From assembly GCA_039096225.1 (NCBI GenBank), contig JBBPEB010000019.1:320501-384500 (forward strand): a stretch of 64,000 bases of DNA, in the 5' to 3' direction. This document shows positions 13,281 to 47,221 of the stretch, piece after piece. Within the stretch, counting starts at the first letter, position 1; each line of letters begins with the position of its first letter. Source of the stretch: Blastocystis sp. Blastoise (Eukaryota > Sar > Bigyra > Opalinata > Blastocystidae). The notes beneath the pieces are model-generated. The model did not search any database, was not told the DNA's origin, and saw nothing but the letters and a program-made list of their open reading frames with translations. The position numbers were made by a program, and so were the translations under genes.

Positions 13281-14117
13281 CTAAAATCTATTTATATTTT
13301 CTTTTTTCCATTGTAGAAAAGCTTCTTTTAATTCATCAGGTTCAATAGCATCCCTTTTCTTATTAATATCCATTAATTTACGAGCTAATAAATAGATATA
13401 CTTTATATTATGATATAAATATTATTGTTATGTATGCTTATTATATATAATAATAATAATTAACTATAATAATAATTAACTATGAGATAATGAAATTGTT
13501 GAAATCATAAAGAAAAAATATAAATTACAAATAATGAATCAATATTAATAATAAAAAATAAATATTAATAAAAAAAATAATGAATCAATATAATAAAAAA
13601 AAATATAAATATTAATAAAAAAAATAAATCAATATTAATAAAAAAAAAATGAAAAATATGAATAATAAAAAAAAAAGATAATAGTATAGATACCTTTTTG
13701 TGTGAGTTCTCCAACAAAGACTTTAGCCATTCCTGCAATAGCTACTATATCTCGGTCTTCTGGTCGATATTTAATACCCATCTTTTTTGCTGTTTGTAAA
13801 ACTAATGTTTTCACTTTCTTTTGATTAAATCTGGAACAGAAAAAATGAAGAAAACAATTACGCTGATTCTCTGTCATATTATTCAATATCATTTGTAATT
13901 GTCTAGCTCGTTCTAGAGATGAATTGTAACTAGATGTTGAAGGTATTTTTCGATTCATCTTCATATCCATCTTAGATAATCCGGTCATTCTAGTTTCTGC
14001 ACTACTTGATGACATTATATCATCATTTATTGTGGATTCCCCATCAATAGTCATGACAACAGACTTTTCACGCGTCGATATACATGTTGAGAAGAAATCG
14101 GTATCATCATCACTCAT
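13281..14117 (-). CDS. TAF11: TFIID subunit TAF11 (TAFII28-like histone-fold protein)
   Basis: Two exons: 13694–14117 and 13281–13384. The donor GTATCT follows CAAAAAG, and the acceptor ATTTATTAG precedes CTCG. They join in frame as TQK-A-RKLMD. The N-terminal ~75 residues are acidic and Ser-rich. The C-terminal ~95 residues match the TAFII28 histone fold: a first helix region RARQLQMILNNMTENQRNCF, then VKTLVLQTAKKMG, a characteristic AIAGMAKVFVGELTQ helix, and an ending AIEPDELKEAFLQWK. TAF11 pairs with TAF13 within TFIID at RNA polymerase II promoters. At about 175 residues it is near the usual size of the conserved part. It is transcribed divergently from the MATH–ankyrin gene across an 0.8-kb spacer. 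Confidence 0.9.
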
Positions 14118-14939
14118 TTTTAATTATTAGTTCTAGAAAAAAATAGAGTAATCATATGAATAGAGACAGATATATAATCCTGAAACTATATTTATATACA
14201 ATATCAAGAATCTAAGAAGATATTATAAAAAAATATTTATATATGGAATTTTACGATTATTTCAAATGTTTAAAGTAAAAAAATATTATTTCTATGTGAA
14301 TTTTTAAAAATGTAATTGTTTAATTTATTTGGTGAATCAATTTATATATAATTTAAGCAATATAACCGAAAAGTGTTTATGACAATTCTAGTTTTGATAA
14401 TTCAACAAAATAGTTCGTAATCAAAAAAAAGGACAATGAATACTTGAACTGTTTAAAAGAATTAAATATATAGCGCATATTGTCTGGAAAGGTTACATGA
14501 CTAACTTTGATAATAATGAATTAAATACAAATCAATTTCTATTATCGAATTTCTACTTTTTTTGTATGTCATAGAGTAATTTGAAAACTATTTAATGGTC
14601 GTTTTAAAGTAGAATATACTATAAAAACACGACTACTAGAGGAGCCAATTCATTCTTTTAAAAATAATGTTTTTCTGAGAATCATAGAAATATAGAAGAA
14701 ATAAACAAAAGAATCATGGTTTTCTCATTTCCAACATTTCGTTTGTTTAAAGTAAATTATTCAAGTTATATTGTTTTCTAGAATAATAACAAAACAATCG
14801 TATTTGCATTATTGTATGAATTATCATGTTTCATCTTGTTAATAATTTATTTTATTCTTTTAGAAGTAATTTGTTTTGTGTAACTCTTGATTACGATTTA
14901 TTTCATTTACTTTTGATCTGATTGTATTAAAGCAACAAG
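14118..14939. other. divergent intergenic region
   Basis: About 820 bp between the start codons of TAF11 (minus) and the MATH–ankyrin gene (plus); both promoters must lie here. The sequence is AT-rich with no pure microsatellite, unlike the introns. No specific promoter element can be defended. Confidence 0.5.
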
Positions 14940-25159
<10,220 letters not shown>

Positions 25160-26504
25160 ATTATACATAATATATATATATTTAGTATTTTTTTTTTTTA
25201 AGAATATAAGCATTTATATATCCATATATACTCCATTCTCTATACTTCTACTATTTACATATATATATATATATAATTTATTTAAGAGTCATAGAAATTC
25301 TATTTCTATTTATGAATCTATTATTGTTTAATTCCTTTTTTTTTTTTTCTACTTTTTATCATTATTTTATTTTTCATTTTTTAAAACTATATATTTCATT
25401 TTAATTCTTCATTTTTTTACATTTAGTTGACTCTATATATATATATATATATTTTTAGGATTCTTTTCTAGAATTCATCTGTTTTTATTACATTAATTTA
25501 TTATTTATTCTTTTTCTATTTCTTATAAAGATTATACTATTCGTATTTATATATTTGAATAATCTTTACTCCTAATGATTCATTCTGACAAACTATTTAT
25601 ATTGTTACATATATTCTATTTCTAGGTCCTATCATTCCTAATTCTCTATAATGACTTTCCCTAATCATATATACATATCACCAAGTCTATTTGATTTCAT
25701 TTATTTTATTTTTTTATTATATATTTTTTCTTTATTTTTTTAGATTAAATTTCTTTATTAAAACATTAATTATTACTTCTTTCTTTTGTTTAGCATAGAG
25801 ATATTGAGAATCAATAAGAGCTGATATATAGCCACTCACAAAAGTGATATTTTATCTATATTACTATATAAATGAGTCATTTATAACATATTATATGTGA
25901 ATCATATTCAACAACATGAACAGTATGTTAAACAAAAAAGTCCTTTAAAGAACTGATACATTGATATAAAAAACAAATAATATTATTTTCTACACACACA
26001 CAATAAATGTAAATAAAACTCTCTCAAACCAGAATATTGAAGATTGAGAGCATTTACTGTACATATAAATCGAAATGAAAAACAAATTATATAAGCAAAC
26101 CTTGTTTTCTTGAAATAAAAAAATGAATACTTTAAAAAATAAGCTAAAAACGGAATAAATATTATTTAAGATATTTGATTGGCTAATGGATTCACATAAG
26201 CCAATGAAATACTGGACCATAATTCTAAAAAAAAAGAATAGATCTCCATGAATTTATTCAATAAAAGCCTGTAAATACAGTAAGAATCGTGAAAATCGGA
26301 ATATAGGCTGGCTTTCAAAAGCCTTTTTGAAATGTCTTTATAGGTTCTATTCTTCTAAATACGAAAATAATATTATTTGTATGTTCATAGAATTAATACA
26401 TAAAAACTCATCTATATAGAAAACATCGTATTAAGAAAAAATACTTTTATAACATTCAGAATTTTGAGTTCATTTCTTCATTTCTTCTTTGATTATCTGT
26501 TGAA
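25160..26504. other. intergenic, no gene seen
   Basis: T-rich 3' flank of the MATH–ankyrin gene up to about 25,780, then a less biased stretch of about 700 bp before the next start codon that probably holds the KDM2-like gene's promoter. The minus-strand frame at 25990–26220 has no supporting features. No RNA gene recognised. Confidence 0.5.
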
Positions 26505-27782
26505 ATGAATAACAACAATCCTCTATATAAGAATTTATGTCCAAAACCAATCAATTCTTATCAAAATCCTCAACAATCTAATGGAACACCTTTAGGAAAT
26601 TCTAATCCTCTTCCTTTACATAATGATTCTAGTTTCATCAACTCTAATGATAGCTATATACCAAGAGATAATGGATCACTTGCTGTTCAAGCACACAGTG
26701 ATATGTCATTTAGTATGAGAAGATATGGTGCTAGTTCTGAAAATCAAGCTCCTTCTCTAGGTATATATATATTATTTTTATGAAGAAAATTCTTTTTCTT
26801 TGATAATTTTTTATTTTTATTTTTATTTCAATTTATATATATAATTTTTCGTTTTATTTAAATTTATCTATATAATTATACATTATAGATCTTTTAACTG
26901 AACAATCTCCTTCACTTCAGCCTGATCTTACTGCTCAACCTCCTCCCTCTATGCCTCCAGCTTATCTTACTGTATATATATATATATATAATTATTATTA
27001 TTGTTTAATAAAATCATGTTTTTTATATTGTCTATTTATCATTTTATGTATTTTATTTGAAAGAATAATATATAAATATAATAATAATAATAAATAATAA
27101 ATAATATGATATAATAATAATAAATGTAATAATAATAAATGTAATAATATATAAATATAATAATATAATAATAATAAATAATAAATAATATAAAAATATA
27201 ATATAATAAATAATGAATAATATAATAATAATAAACCTATATATATAGAGTTCTTTTTGTAATGGTGTTGATTCTACTGCTTATCCTCTTCAATCGAATG
27301 GTATGGATTCAAATACATTTCCTTTATACCGTACTCCTTTTGATACTACAAATAATTTTATTCCAAATGATACAAAGCCTACTTATACTCCTCTTCCACC
27401 TCTCGATACTATGTATATTACTTCTATACCTCGATATGAGGATAATAGTAATCCACTTCTAAGAGACACAAATACATTATCTCCTTATAATCAACCTATT
27501 TATGATATTAATAATATGTCTAATTATACACAACCTTTTATAGAGAATACTACTAGAAGTAATAGTGAACAATATATACAAAATAAACCTCAATTTTTTA
27601 ATACACCTATAGGTATTCAATCTACACCTGAATTATACCCTCCTTTATCTATTCCTCCTAATACTTCTTCTTATCCTCAAGATCCATCTCAACTCTATAA
27701 TTCTTCTCTTCCTTATACCTCTCTAAATACTATTAATTTATATAATCCTATGATACCTCCCTATCCCGATCAAATAACCATG

Positions 27783-27836
<54 letters not shown>

Positions 27837-29447
27837 CAAAGAATGCTTCAGAATTCATCTATTCCTTCTAATCAAGATTATACCCTCTCTAGTGACTATC
27901 CTATTCCAAATGGTGTGTATAATGAACTTAAAAAACGTATACTAATATTATTATTTTATTTATTATTATTATTTTATTTATTATTATTATTTGTATTATT
28001 GTTATTATTATTATTTATATGTTTAGATTCGTTCACTAATTCTATATCGAATCTGAGTCATTATTGTCAATCACCTAATATCAAACGCATTCAAGGAGCA
28101 GAATTCAATAAGAACAGTTTCTCAAGTATTCTTATTTTATTTATTTATTTATTTATTATTTATTTATTTATTATTTATTTATTTATTATTTATTTATTTA
28201 TTTATTTATTTAATTATTTATTTATTTATTAAAATAGTATGAAATCTTCATATCAATATTATTCTTATAAAGAATCCATAATCTATATCCTATATATATA
28301 TATATAGATTATTGTATAAAGCAGCCTGCCTATATTGTCGGTCCCTTAATAGGACAAGAGTATCCTTCTTTATCTGTTGTTGATGACTATATGAATAAAC
28401 TTGATCAAAATATAGAAGGAACATTCCAATACGTATATATATATATATATTATTATTATTATTATACTTATTATTATTATATAGTATGGTGATCATACAT
28501 ATACATTTAGTGTTGGTGTATTTAATAATGTTTTAAAAGTATATTAATATATATATTCTCATCATCATCTTATTATTATTATTATTATATATAGCATTCA
28601 AAATCATTAAGTTATCCTATTTCTTATTGTTTCTGTATCCCTATTCATCCTTCTTTGGCTCCCTACCCAACACAGAATCAGCCTTCAGATGTTCCCTCCC
28701 CATCACAGACTCTTTCTCAAATGAGTTCCATCTCTTTATCTCCTTCTAATTATAGTACAAGTATACTTAATAATGATACATTTGAAACACAACCTATATT
28801 AAGAACCAATAATTCTCAACATAGTATTATGAATAATATGATGAATATGAATACTATACATAATAATAATATTCAAAATAACCGTGAAAATGATTTTAAT
28901 TCTGAATATCGATTTGTTGATAGTTCTTTATATAGAGACATTTCTTGGACAGAATGTGTTTATCCTAAAAGATATTCACGATTATATGATAAATATTCAC
29001 TTGTATATTATTATTGTCTATAGTTATTTTTGCTTTTATTATATATATTTATATATATATAATAATAATAACATATTATTATTATTATTATTATTGTTAT
29101 TATATAGGATATAAAGGAAACAATTCTTTTTTCTCCTCGATCCTATTTTAATCCACAAATAAGTTCTTTTACTTCAAATACATCTCTATATGTTATATCG
29201 GGTTCTATAACTGTATATTCATTCTTCGTTCAAAAAAGAGAATTATCAAATTATTTTTCCGCGGGAAATGGTGAGAAAAAGAAAGAGAAAGCATCATGCG
29301 CGTCATTATTACATTTATCACATACAAATATAGCGAGATATGAAATTAATCAAGGAGATACATTAATTATTCCCTGTAGCTATTTTTATTTATTATATTC
29401 TGACAAAGGATCCATGGTGTATAGACATACTTTCTATAGTGGTATAT

Positions 29448-29494
<47 letters not shown>

Positions 29495-29579
29495 ATATAT
29501 TATTATATATTATTATATATATATAGGTCCAACTATGAGAACACAAAGTGAATTCTTTAGAATTATCAATCAAGATAAA

Positions 29580-29637
<58 letters not shown>

Positions 29638-30020
29638 TACAAATATACAACGTGTTTTATTTTGGGAAATGAATTGGTTGGCAGCAGCACGATATTTAAA
29701 AACATTCAGAATTAAAACTGATAAGTGTTTAGTTTCTGATTTTGAACGTCCTTTAATACCCTCATTAATAAGTAATTTGAAGAGTACACACGAGTTTTAT
29801 GTGACAGGGAATAGTACAGGAGATATAGTGATGAATATGAAGGCTATAGAGGACTATATAACAGGATATACAGGATGTCTAGGACCCTTAGATATGCTTC
29901 TAGAACTATCTACTGTGTGTTCAGGAAATAAATGGAATCAATTACCTAGTAGACTTAAAGATAAAAGTATATATATATATATATATATATATATCATAGT
30001 ATAGATTATAATATAATGTG

Positions 30021-30052
<32 letters not shown>

Positions 30053-30553
30053 ATAGGTTGTTTAAGTATTCAGTCACATGACACATCCCAAGCCGTTGAG
30101 GAACAATATCAAACGGTTATTAACACCAAGAATTATATGCCCTCCAATCCTATTCAGCCCGCCATGTTTTCCATGCGCGGTAGCTATCCCATTATGGCGG
30201 GAAATGCTATGTACGGGTATCCAATCAACTCTCAAGATTATGTTGTATATTATTATATATTATATATTATTATATATCATTATATATTATTATATATTAT
30301 TATATATTATATAATGTATATTATATATTATTATATATTATATATTATTATATATTATATAATGTATATTATTATATATTATATATTATTATATATTATA
30401 TATTATATATTATGTATTATATATTATTATGTATTATATAATGTATATTATTATATATTATATTACTATGTATTATATATTATTATATATTATTAATATT
30501 ATTTGTATTATATAGATGATGAACCAAACGCCAACTCATTCAAGTAATAAGGG

Positions 30554-30587
<34 letters not shown>

Positions 30588-31115
30588 GAAGAATGGGATT
30601 TCTCATGTATTTGTGGTAAACAAGGGAAGAATTATGATGATGGAACAAGAATGGTGGAATGTCCTGAATGTAAATATTGGTCTCACACGCGATGTGAAAA
30701 TATCTCTGATAATTCGAATCCTCCTGATGATTATATATGTACTAATTGCAAGAGGCGTCATATGATGATGAGTGCGAATTATCCCGCGGGAGAAATGCAA
30801 ATGAACAATAAACGATCTATTAAGTATATATATATAAATTATTATTATATTATTTTATCTATTTATAGTTTTCAACGTGTGCCATCCTACAATGATAATA
30901 GTATATATCTATATTATATTATATATATAAAATTATATTTATTATTATCTAGGTCAGATGAAGAGAAAAAGACATTAAAAAATAAATTAATTAGTTTTTT
31001 ATTTAAAAAGTTATTTCTATATATTATAAATTTTTGTATTAAAAAATTTAGGTATATTTCTATGTATATATATATTTTTCTTTATTTGTTTTTTTCTTTT
31101 GTTATACATAATCCT

Positions 31116-31177
<62 letters not shown>

Positions 31178-31259
31178 CTGTGATTATTCTCACCATCAAC
31201 TCCTTTTCTCCTTTTCGAAATACTATTCATTTTTAATGTTACTTTGTTTATTTATATAA
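26505..31259 (+). CDS. KDM2-like JmjC protein with C-terminal PHD finger, probably catalytically inactive
   Basis: Multi-exon gene with clean in-frame GT–AG junctions. The N-terminal third is Asn/Pro/Ser-rich. From about 28022 the exons track the KDM2/JHDM1 JmjC region: SPNIKRIQGAEFNKNSF; AYIVGPLIGQEYPSLSVVDD; SLYRDISWTECVYPKRYSR; TSLYVISGSITVYSFF; RYEINQGDTLIIPCSYFYLL; and RVLFWEMNWLAAARYLKTF, the helix after the barrel. The HxD iron pair expected before TSLYV is absent (NPQISSFTSN), and the distal His after the IP motif is replaced (IPCSYFYLL), so demethylase activity is unlikely. Exon 30590–30825 is a complete C4HC3 PHD finger (CICG, CPEC, HTRC, CTNC), a histone-tail reader. In KDM7-type proteins the PHD lies N-terminal to JmjC; here it follows it. 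The last exon(s) after 31050 run into (TA)n and the true stop is uncertain. Confidence 0.75.
29583..29634. repeat. (TA)n intron tract
   Basis: An intron of the KDM2-like gene that is almost nothing but TA dinucleotides from donor to acceptor (GTATATA...TATATAG), about 54 bp in all; an extreme case of the intron style seen throughout the window. Confidence 0.85.
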
Positions 31260-31914
31260 TCTTTTTTCTTCAATAGATATCATTTATATATAATTCATTA
31301 TTGAAGATATTGTTTCATTAATTCTAATATATATATATAGTGAAACATTTTTTTTTGCAATTTATTTATTATAAGTTTTGTTCTGTGTATAAATAGTCAA
31401 CAAAATTCATTATTAATAAACTATTGAATCAACAATTATTATTATAAACATGATTGTATTATATATACAGTCTCCTTTTTATTTTCTTTTTCTTCTTTTT
31501 GTAATGTATCATCTAAATATAAATATATATATATATATATATGAAGAAAAAAATAACCAATAATCATTATAATACTTATATACATAGTTCTTTAATATGA
31601 ATATTCCATATATTTAATTGTTTTGTAACCGAATAACTATTCATACTTCGACTCTCTCCTGTACATAATTAAGAAGATTATATATTATATATTATATATT
31701 ATATATATAAAAGATATAATTCATCTGAATATTCTAGAATGTCGTTTAACGCAGAAATTCGATTACTCCATAAACTATATATATATAGTTATATACTGTA
31801 AATAATAATAAAAAAACTTATAATGTTATAGATACACAAAAAGAATTAATAAAATAATTTACTTATCATTAATTATGACATAATATAAAATGTTTAATAA
31901 AATATATAAAACAT

Positions 31915-31962
<48 letters not shown>
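31260..31962. other. convergent intergenic region
   Basis: Lies between the 3' ends of the KDM2-like gene (plus) and the cap methyltransferase gene (minus). It contains (TA)n runs at about 31,519–31,542 and 31,917–31,961. No gene seen; transcripts from both sides probably end here. Confidence 0.5.
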
Positions 31963-31963
<1 letters not shown>

Positions 31964-32349
31964 TAACATTCTTCTTGTTGAATATAATGTATAAACTCTT
32001 CGTTTCCCTCCATTTCAAAAAAGAGCGGGCTATAAACAATTTGTGTCGAGTCTTTAAATGTAGTTTCTTCGAAATGAGATCGATATTCCATTAGAAAGTC
32101 TATCACGTGATCTAGATAAATATTACTGTGTGATATTCGAAGATCTTCGAAACACAAATAGAATTCTGAACTAGAAGTATAGTCAATATAAATATAATAT
32201 AAATAGATATGAAATAGAGGGTATATTAGAATAAATTGTAAATAGAATAGGATAAAGAATATATACTCTATATTATGTATAGAACAAAAAAGAATATGTA
32301 TAATTTAATATAGAATATGTCAAAGAAAAGTAAAGAGAATGAAAAAAGA

Positions 32350-32389
<40 letters not shown>

Positions 32390-33908
32390 TTGAATGGCCT
32401 AGATGTATTTGGTTTTATAATTGTGAATGACTGAAAACATTTTAAGACAATATATACGATAAGCCAAAAAGATTCACATGCACAATCACGTGCTTTAATA
32501 AAGAGGCTGCCACCAATTCTTATAGCTGGAAGCATGAGTAGTAATTCATGAATAAAAAATGGAATGTGCAAAATACACTATATATTATTGTTTTTATTAT
32601 ATTTATTATTAAAGAATTCTATTAACAATTATTATCATTTAAGAATTAAAATAGCACCTACTTCATTTTCAGAATAACCGTGATTATCATCTTCAATTGC
32701 GCCATCAGCTAATGCCAAGTCAACACCTGAACATTCTTGATATACCTATATATATATATTAATTTAAAACACATTTCAACTTTAAATAACATGATAAAAA
32801 TATATTTGATAAAAACATAACAATATATATAGCTAATAAATATAATAATAATATATATATATATATACATGACTCCATAAATGCTGTTTGTTAGCTTCAG
32901 AATAAATGTCACCTGTTTTATCTTCTCCTACACAGAGAGAATAATCGCGGTTATTGTTGGAACACAAATAACGTAAAGAATCTAAATTCCAAACACATCC
33001 TAAATATATATATATATATATAATGTATAAATATGAATCCATAAATAAATAAATATATATATATATATAGAAAATCAAAAAAAAACATACCATCAAAAGA
33101 TTGTGTTGAATCTTTCTTTTTATTGGATAAATCCATTAACGACATCCCCCATCCACGCGCTTTTATATTTCGTTCATAACAACGATATAATAAATATCTA
33201 TATATAAATATATAATGTTGATTTTAAAAATAAGATATTAATATATATATATTAATTCATGTTTTTAATTAATAATAAATATTCTGAGAAACCGCCAGGT
33301 GCTCCACAAATATCAATAAATCGAAACATATCTTCTTCTCTTCCTAAATAAGTTATTAAGTACTTATAAATAATTATTTATTGAATATATCCAAAAATAT
33401 ATATATAAATATATATATATACGTGAATCAATAAAAGAAAGCGTATGATCAACTTCAGCTAATTTAAGACCAGCTCGGCTAACAAAACCTCCTTTTTTTA
33501 ACGATTGTCCTTTAAAAATGCGAGATTTAATGATTTTATAATCCTCTTTAGGAATATCATCCAATAAATTATAAATATTCTGTATCTTCTTATACAATTT
33601 GGAATTAATCAATCGATTCTATATATAATAAATAAGAATTAAAAATAATTACAGAAAGACCCGGATGTAATTCATCAAATTTATCTTTACTCACGCAATA
33701 GATCTGTTTTTTCAATAATGCATCCATAAAACTTAGATCATTTTCCATACTTTCACAATCGAACCATTGGACTCTCATCTCTTTGAACAAATTGTTACGC
33801 TGAAAATGTTTATATTTCGATGTTTTAAAAGAAAGGGGTAATTCATTCTATAAAAAGAAGTTAATTACCTATATATATGTTAAACAATACATCTTCATTA
33901 CAATCCAT
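31963..33908 (-). CDS. CMTR1: mRNA cap-specific ribose 2'-O-methyltransferase (CMTR1-like, RrmJ/FtsJ fold)
   Basis: Minus-strand gene in about nine exons. The first is 33891–33908 (MDCNED), joined to 33653–33847, 33423–33618 and onward in frame. It transfers methyl from SAM to the 2'-O of the first transcribed nucleotide of capped mRNA. The four-residue K-D-K-E set of the family is visible: K in SRAGLKLAEVD, D in DLALADGAIED, K in GGSLFIKARDC and E in NSEFYLCFEDL. The SAM-binding motif is FIDICGAPGGFSEYLL, and the substrate region includes RARGWGMSL-type sequence (KARGWGMSLMD) and KPNTSRPFNSE. No G-patch, WW or guanylyltransferase-like parts are present, so this is a minimal catalytic enzyme. 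A DNA transposon lies only 31 bp upstream of the ATG, in the presumed promoter. CMTR1 and CMTR2 cannot be told apart with certainty. Confidence 0.85.
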
Positions 33909-33939
33909 ATTTATATGTTAATAAAACGAAATAGAAATA

Positions 33940-34093
33940 AAGTACCTGTACCAGAGTGACCTCCTGTACCAAAGTGACCCGTTTTTGTTTTGTTTCCATA
34001 TTTACGGGAAAAAATATTTTTTCACTGTATTTAATAAAGATAAACATGTAAATAACATTTTTTCAATAAAAATAGTCTTTTTTCTGTTTAAAA
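33940..34093 (+). repeat. left terminal inverted repeat of the transposon
   Basis: 154 bp, the exact reverse complement of 35821–35974 as far as can be read. It carries the tandem CTGTACCARAGTGACC motif at its outer end. Confidence 0.92.
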
Positions 34094-34207
34094 CAAAACA
34101 AGAAATTTTTTTTGACATAAATTAATAACAATTATAAAAAAATAAGTATATATATGATATATTATATAAAAAAAAAATAAAAAATATATATATAGAAAGG
34201 AATATCT

Positions 34208-35624
34208 TTATTCATTAACTATTATTTCATCTTCTGAAACAGTATTATCAAGTTTATCACTAAATTCATCCTCCATCATTTCTCTATTGATATTAGTTAA
34301 GATTTTATTTGACACTTTAGATGATTTTCTAGTTACTTTACTACGGGGACGATCATCAAAATCCTTGATAAACTCATTCTCATCATCAATAAGAAGTCTC
34401 GAAGCTTGCCATGCACTTAAAATATTTCTTCTTGTAAAAGCTTCACTAAAAGCATCCTCAGATGCTGCTAATAACGAATATCTATTTGTTGTTTTATAAT
34501 ATCTTCTAAATTTTGATTTATATACATTGTATATAACTAAATCAAGCGGTTGAAAGACACTAGTAGTATTTTTTGGAAGTACAATTACATCAATACGGTT
34601 ATTCTCACATAAACTAAGAAAATCAGTATCATTACGTGTTGTATGAGCATCAAGAATAAGTAGACAATAATCATTAGTACTATCAAGATTCATATCTTTT
34701 CTCTTTTTATTAACATATGGAAGAAAAACATCTTGAATCCATGAGTATAACACATGTGCATTTATCCATCCAGACTTAGCAGACCATACTTTTATATAGG
34801 ACAGATTTTGCTTATCTATTTCTTTAATATTATAAGTATCTCGATCAACAACATAAGAGGAAGGAACTGCAGTACCATCAGCACAAATACAACCAATTAG
34901 TGTTGTATGAGTAACACTATTACCTTGTTTTGTTATTGGTAAATGATCATTATCAACTGCAACAGTAACTCTTGATCTTTTATCACCAGGAGTAACCCAT
35001 GACTCATCCATGTTGAATATAAGAGAAGTTTTGATTTTTCTTTTATTTATTACATAATGAATATTCCTATACAGTATCTTTGCATCTTTCTTTGTTGGTC
35101 TAGCTTTTTCTTCATAATTTGTTAGTGGTCTTTTCAATAGAATATTATTCTTTTTAAGCAGCTTCCTTACATACCCTTCTGATACAGTAATCATACAGCC
35201 AATACCGTTTCGACACCTTTCAATTGATCTCTTACGTATTTCTTCAGCTATTTCATTCTTCGAAGGACAGTTATTCACATTAATTTGTGACTTAATCCAT
35301 TCTATTATTTCTACTTCTTCATTTTCATTAAGAACATGTTGATTACCACGATTATTAAGTGATACATCTTCATTCAGAACGTTTTATTGTAGACGGAGAC
35401 ACTTTAGTGATAGCACTAATACTAGATAAGGATAATTTCTTCATACCATTCTTTCCATTAAACACTTTTCTTATAGCACAGGACTTCTTTCTAGGACTTC
35501 TTTCTTTCTCAACTTCAGGATGATTCAGAACTTGATTTAGGGTTAAATTAGAATCAAGAATATCAAGATCAGGAAGGGGAATACTAGTAGTATTATCATT
35601 TTCGGATATATTTTCTATATTCAT
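34208..35624 (-). pseudogene. Tc1/mariner-superfamily (pogo/Tigger, DDE_1) transposase, frameshifted
   Basis: Read on the minus strand, 35624–35370 encodes the N-terminal helix-turn-helix part (SLSSISAITKVSPSTIKR). The frame then changes by one base at the A4 run at 35382–35385, and the next frame stays open to the stop at 34208. The second part has a Tc5-type DNA-binding segment (SEGYVRKLLKKN) and the catalytic triad of the DDE_1 family: D in FNMDESWVTPG, D in LLILDAHTTRND and D in VFQPLDLVIYN. The last two are 36 residues apart (DD35D). About 470 residues in total, a normal size for pogo-like enzymes. The only lesion seen is the single-base shift, which may be a true mutation or a sequencing error; a programmed shift is possible but unsupported. 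Confidence 0.85.
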
Positions 35625-35820
35625 CGTATAATTAATTTATTTAAAAAAAAAACAATAATAAAATAATTATGAATAAAATATGAAAACAATTAGATAAAGC
35701 CAGTTAGTATTCGTTTTAACTGAATACAAAAAGAATATTTTAGAAAGTTCTAGAATATATTTTCCGTTTTTTTCTTGTGAAAATTTTAAAAATTATACTA
35801 TTTCTGTTCTTAAAAACCTT

Positions 35821-35974
35821 TTTTAAACAGAAAAAAGACTATTTTTATTGAAAAAATGTTATTTACATGTTTATCTTTATTAAATACAGTGAAAAAATAT
35901 TTTTTCCCGTAAATATGGAAACAAAACAAAAACGGGTCACTTTGGTACAGGAGGTCACTCTGGTACAGGTACTT
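35821..35974 (-). repeat. right terminal inverted repeat of the transposon
   Basis: Partner of 33940–34093; it ends GGTACTT next to the TA target duplication. Confidence 0.92.
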
Positions 35975-36290
35975 TAAAAGAAAATTGCCAACAACAATTT
36001 AAAAATTTGTTTTCAGATTAATTTAGTAATATTCAGTTAATCATTTTTCATTTTTTTTTCATTTTTTTTATTTAATTAAAATAATCATAATATTTACAGA
36101 AGATTCTACTTCGAATCAATATTCTGAAAAGTATACAAATAATATATACATAAAATATAATAATTTGGGTTTTAATAAAAAATAAAATACTATTATTTTT
36201 TATAGGTGATTCTTCGATTAATATAGACTATCTGTGAAGCGTCCACAACTAAGGACAAGACAGTTAGAAAAATAAAAACAACTAATACTC

Positions 36291-47221
<10,931 letters not shown>

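Larger units (their letters stand above)
33940..35974 (-). mobile_element. pogo/Tigger-like DNA transposon (complete, 2035 bp)
   Basis: Flanked by TA on both sides (33938–33939 and 35975–35976). It is bounded by 154-bp terminal inverted repeats, 33940–34093 and 35821–35974, which read as identical. Each end begins AAGTACCTGTACC and carries two tandem copies of CTGTACCARAGTGACC, probable transposase-binding sites. One transposase frame on the minus strand fills the interior. Identical ends point to recent insertion. Confidence 0.92.

Noticed and set aside
25990-26220. Minus-strand small protein gene in the spacer before the KDM2-like gene
   Set aside because: Low-complexity, hydrophobic, no motif, no splice partner, and lies where a promoter is expected.
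35360-35400. Programmed frameshift in the transposase
   Set aside because: No recognised slippery site or stimulatory structure; a one-base indel in an A run is simpler.
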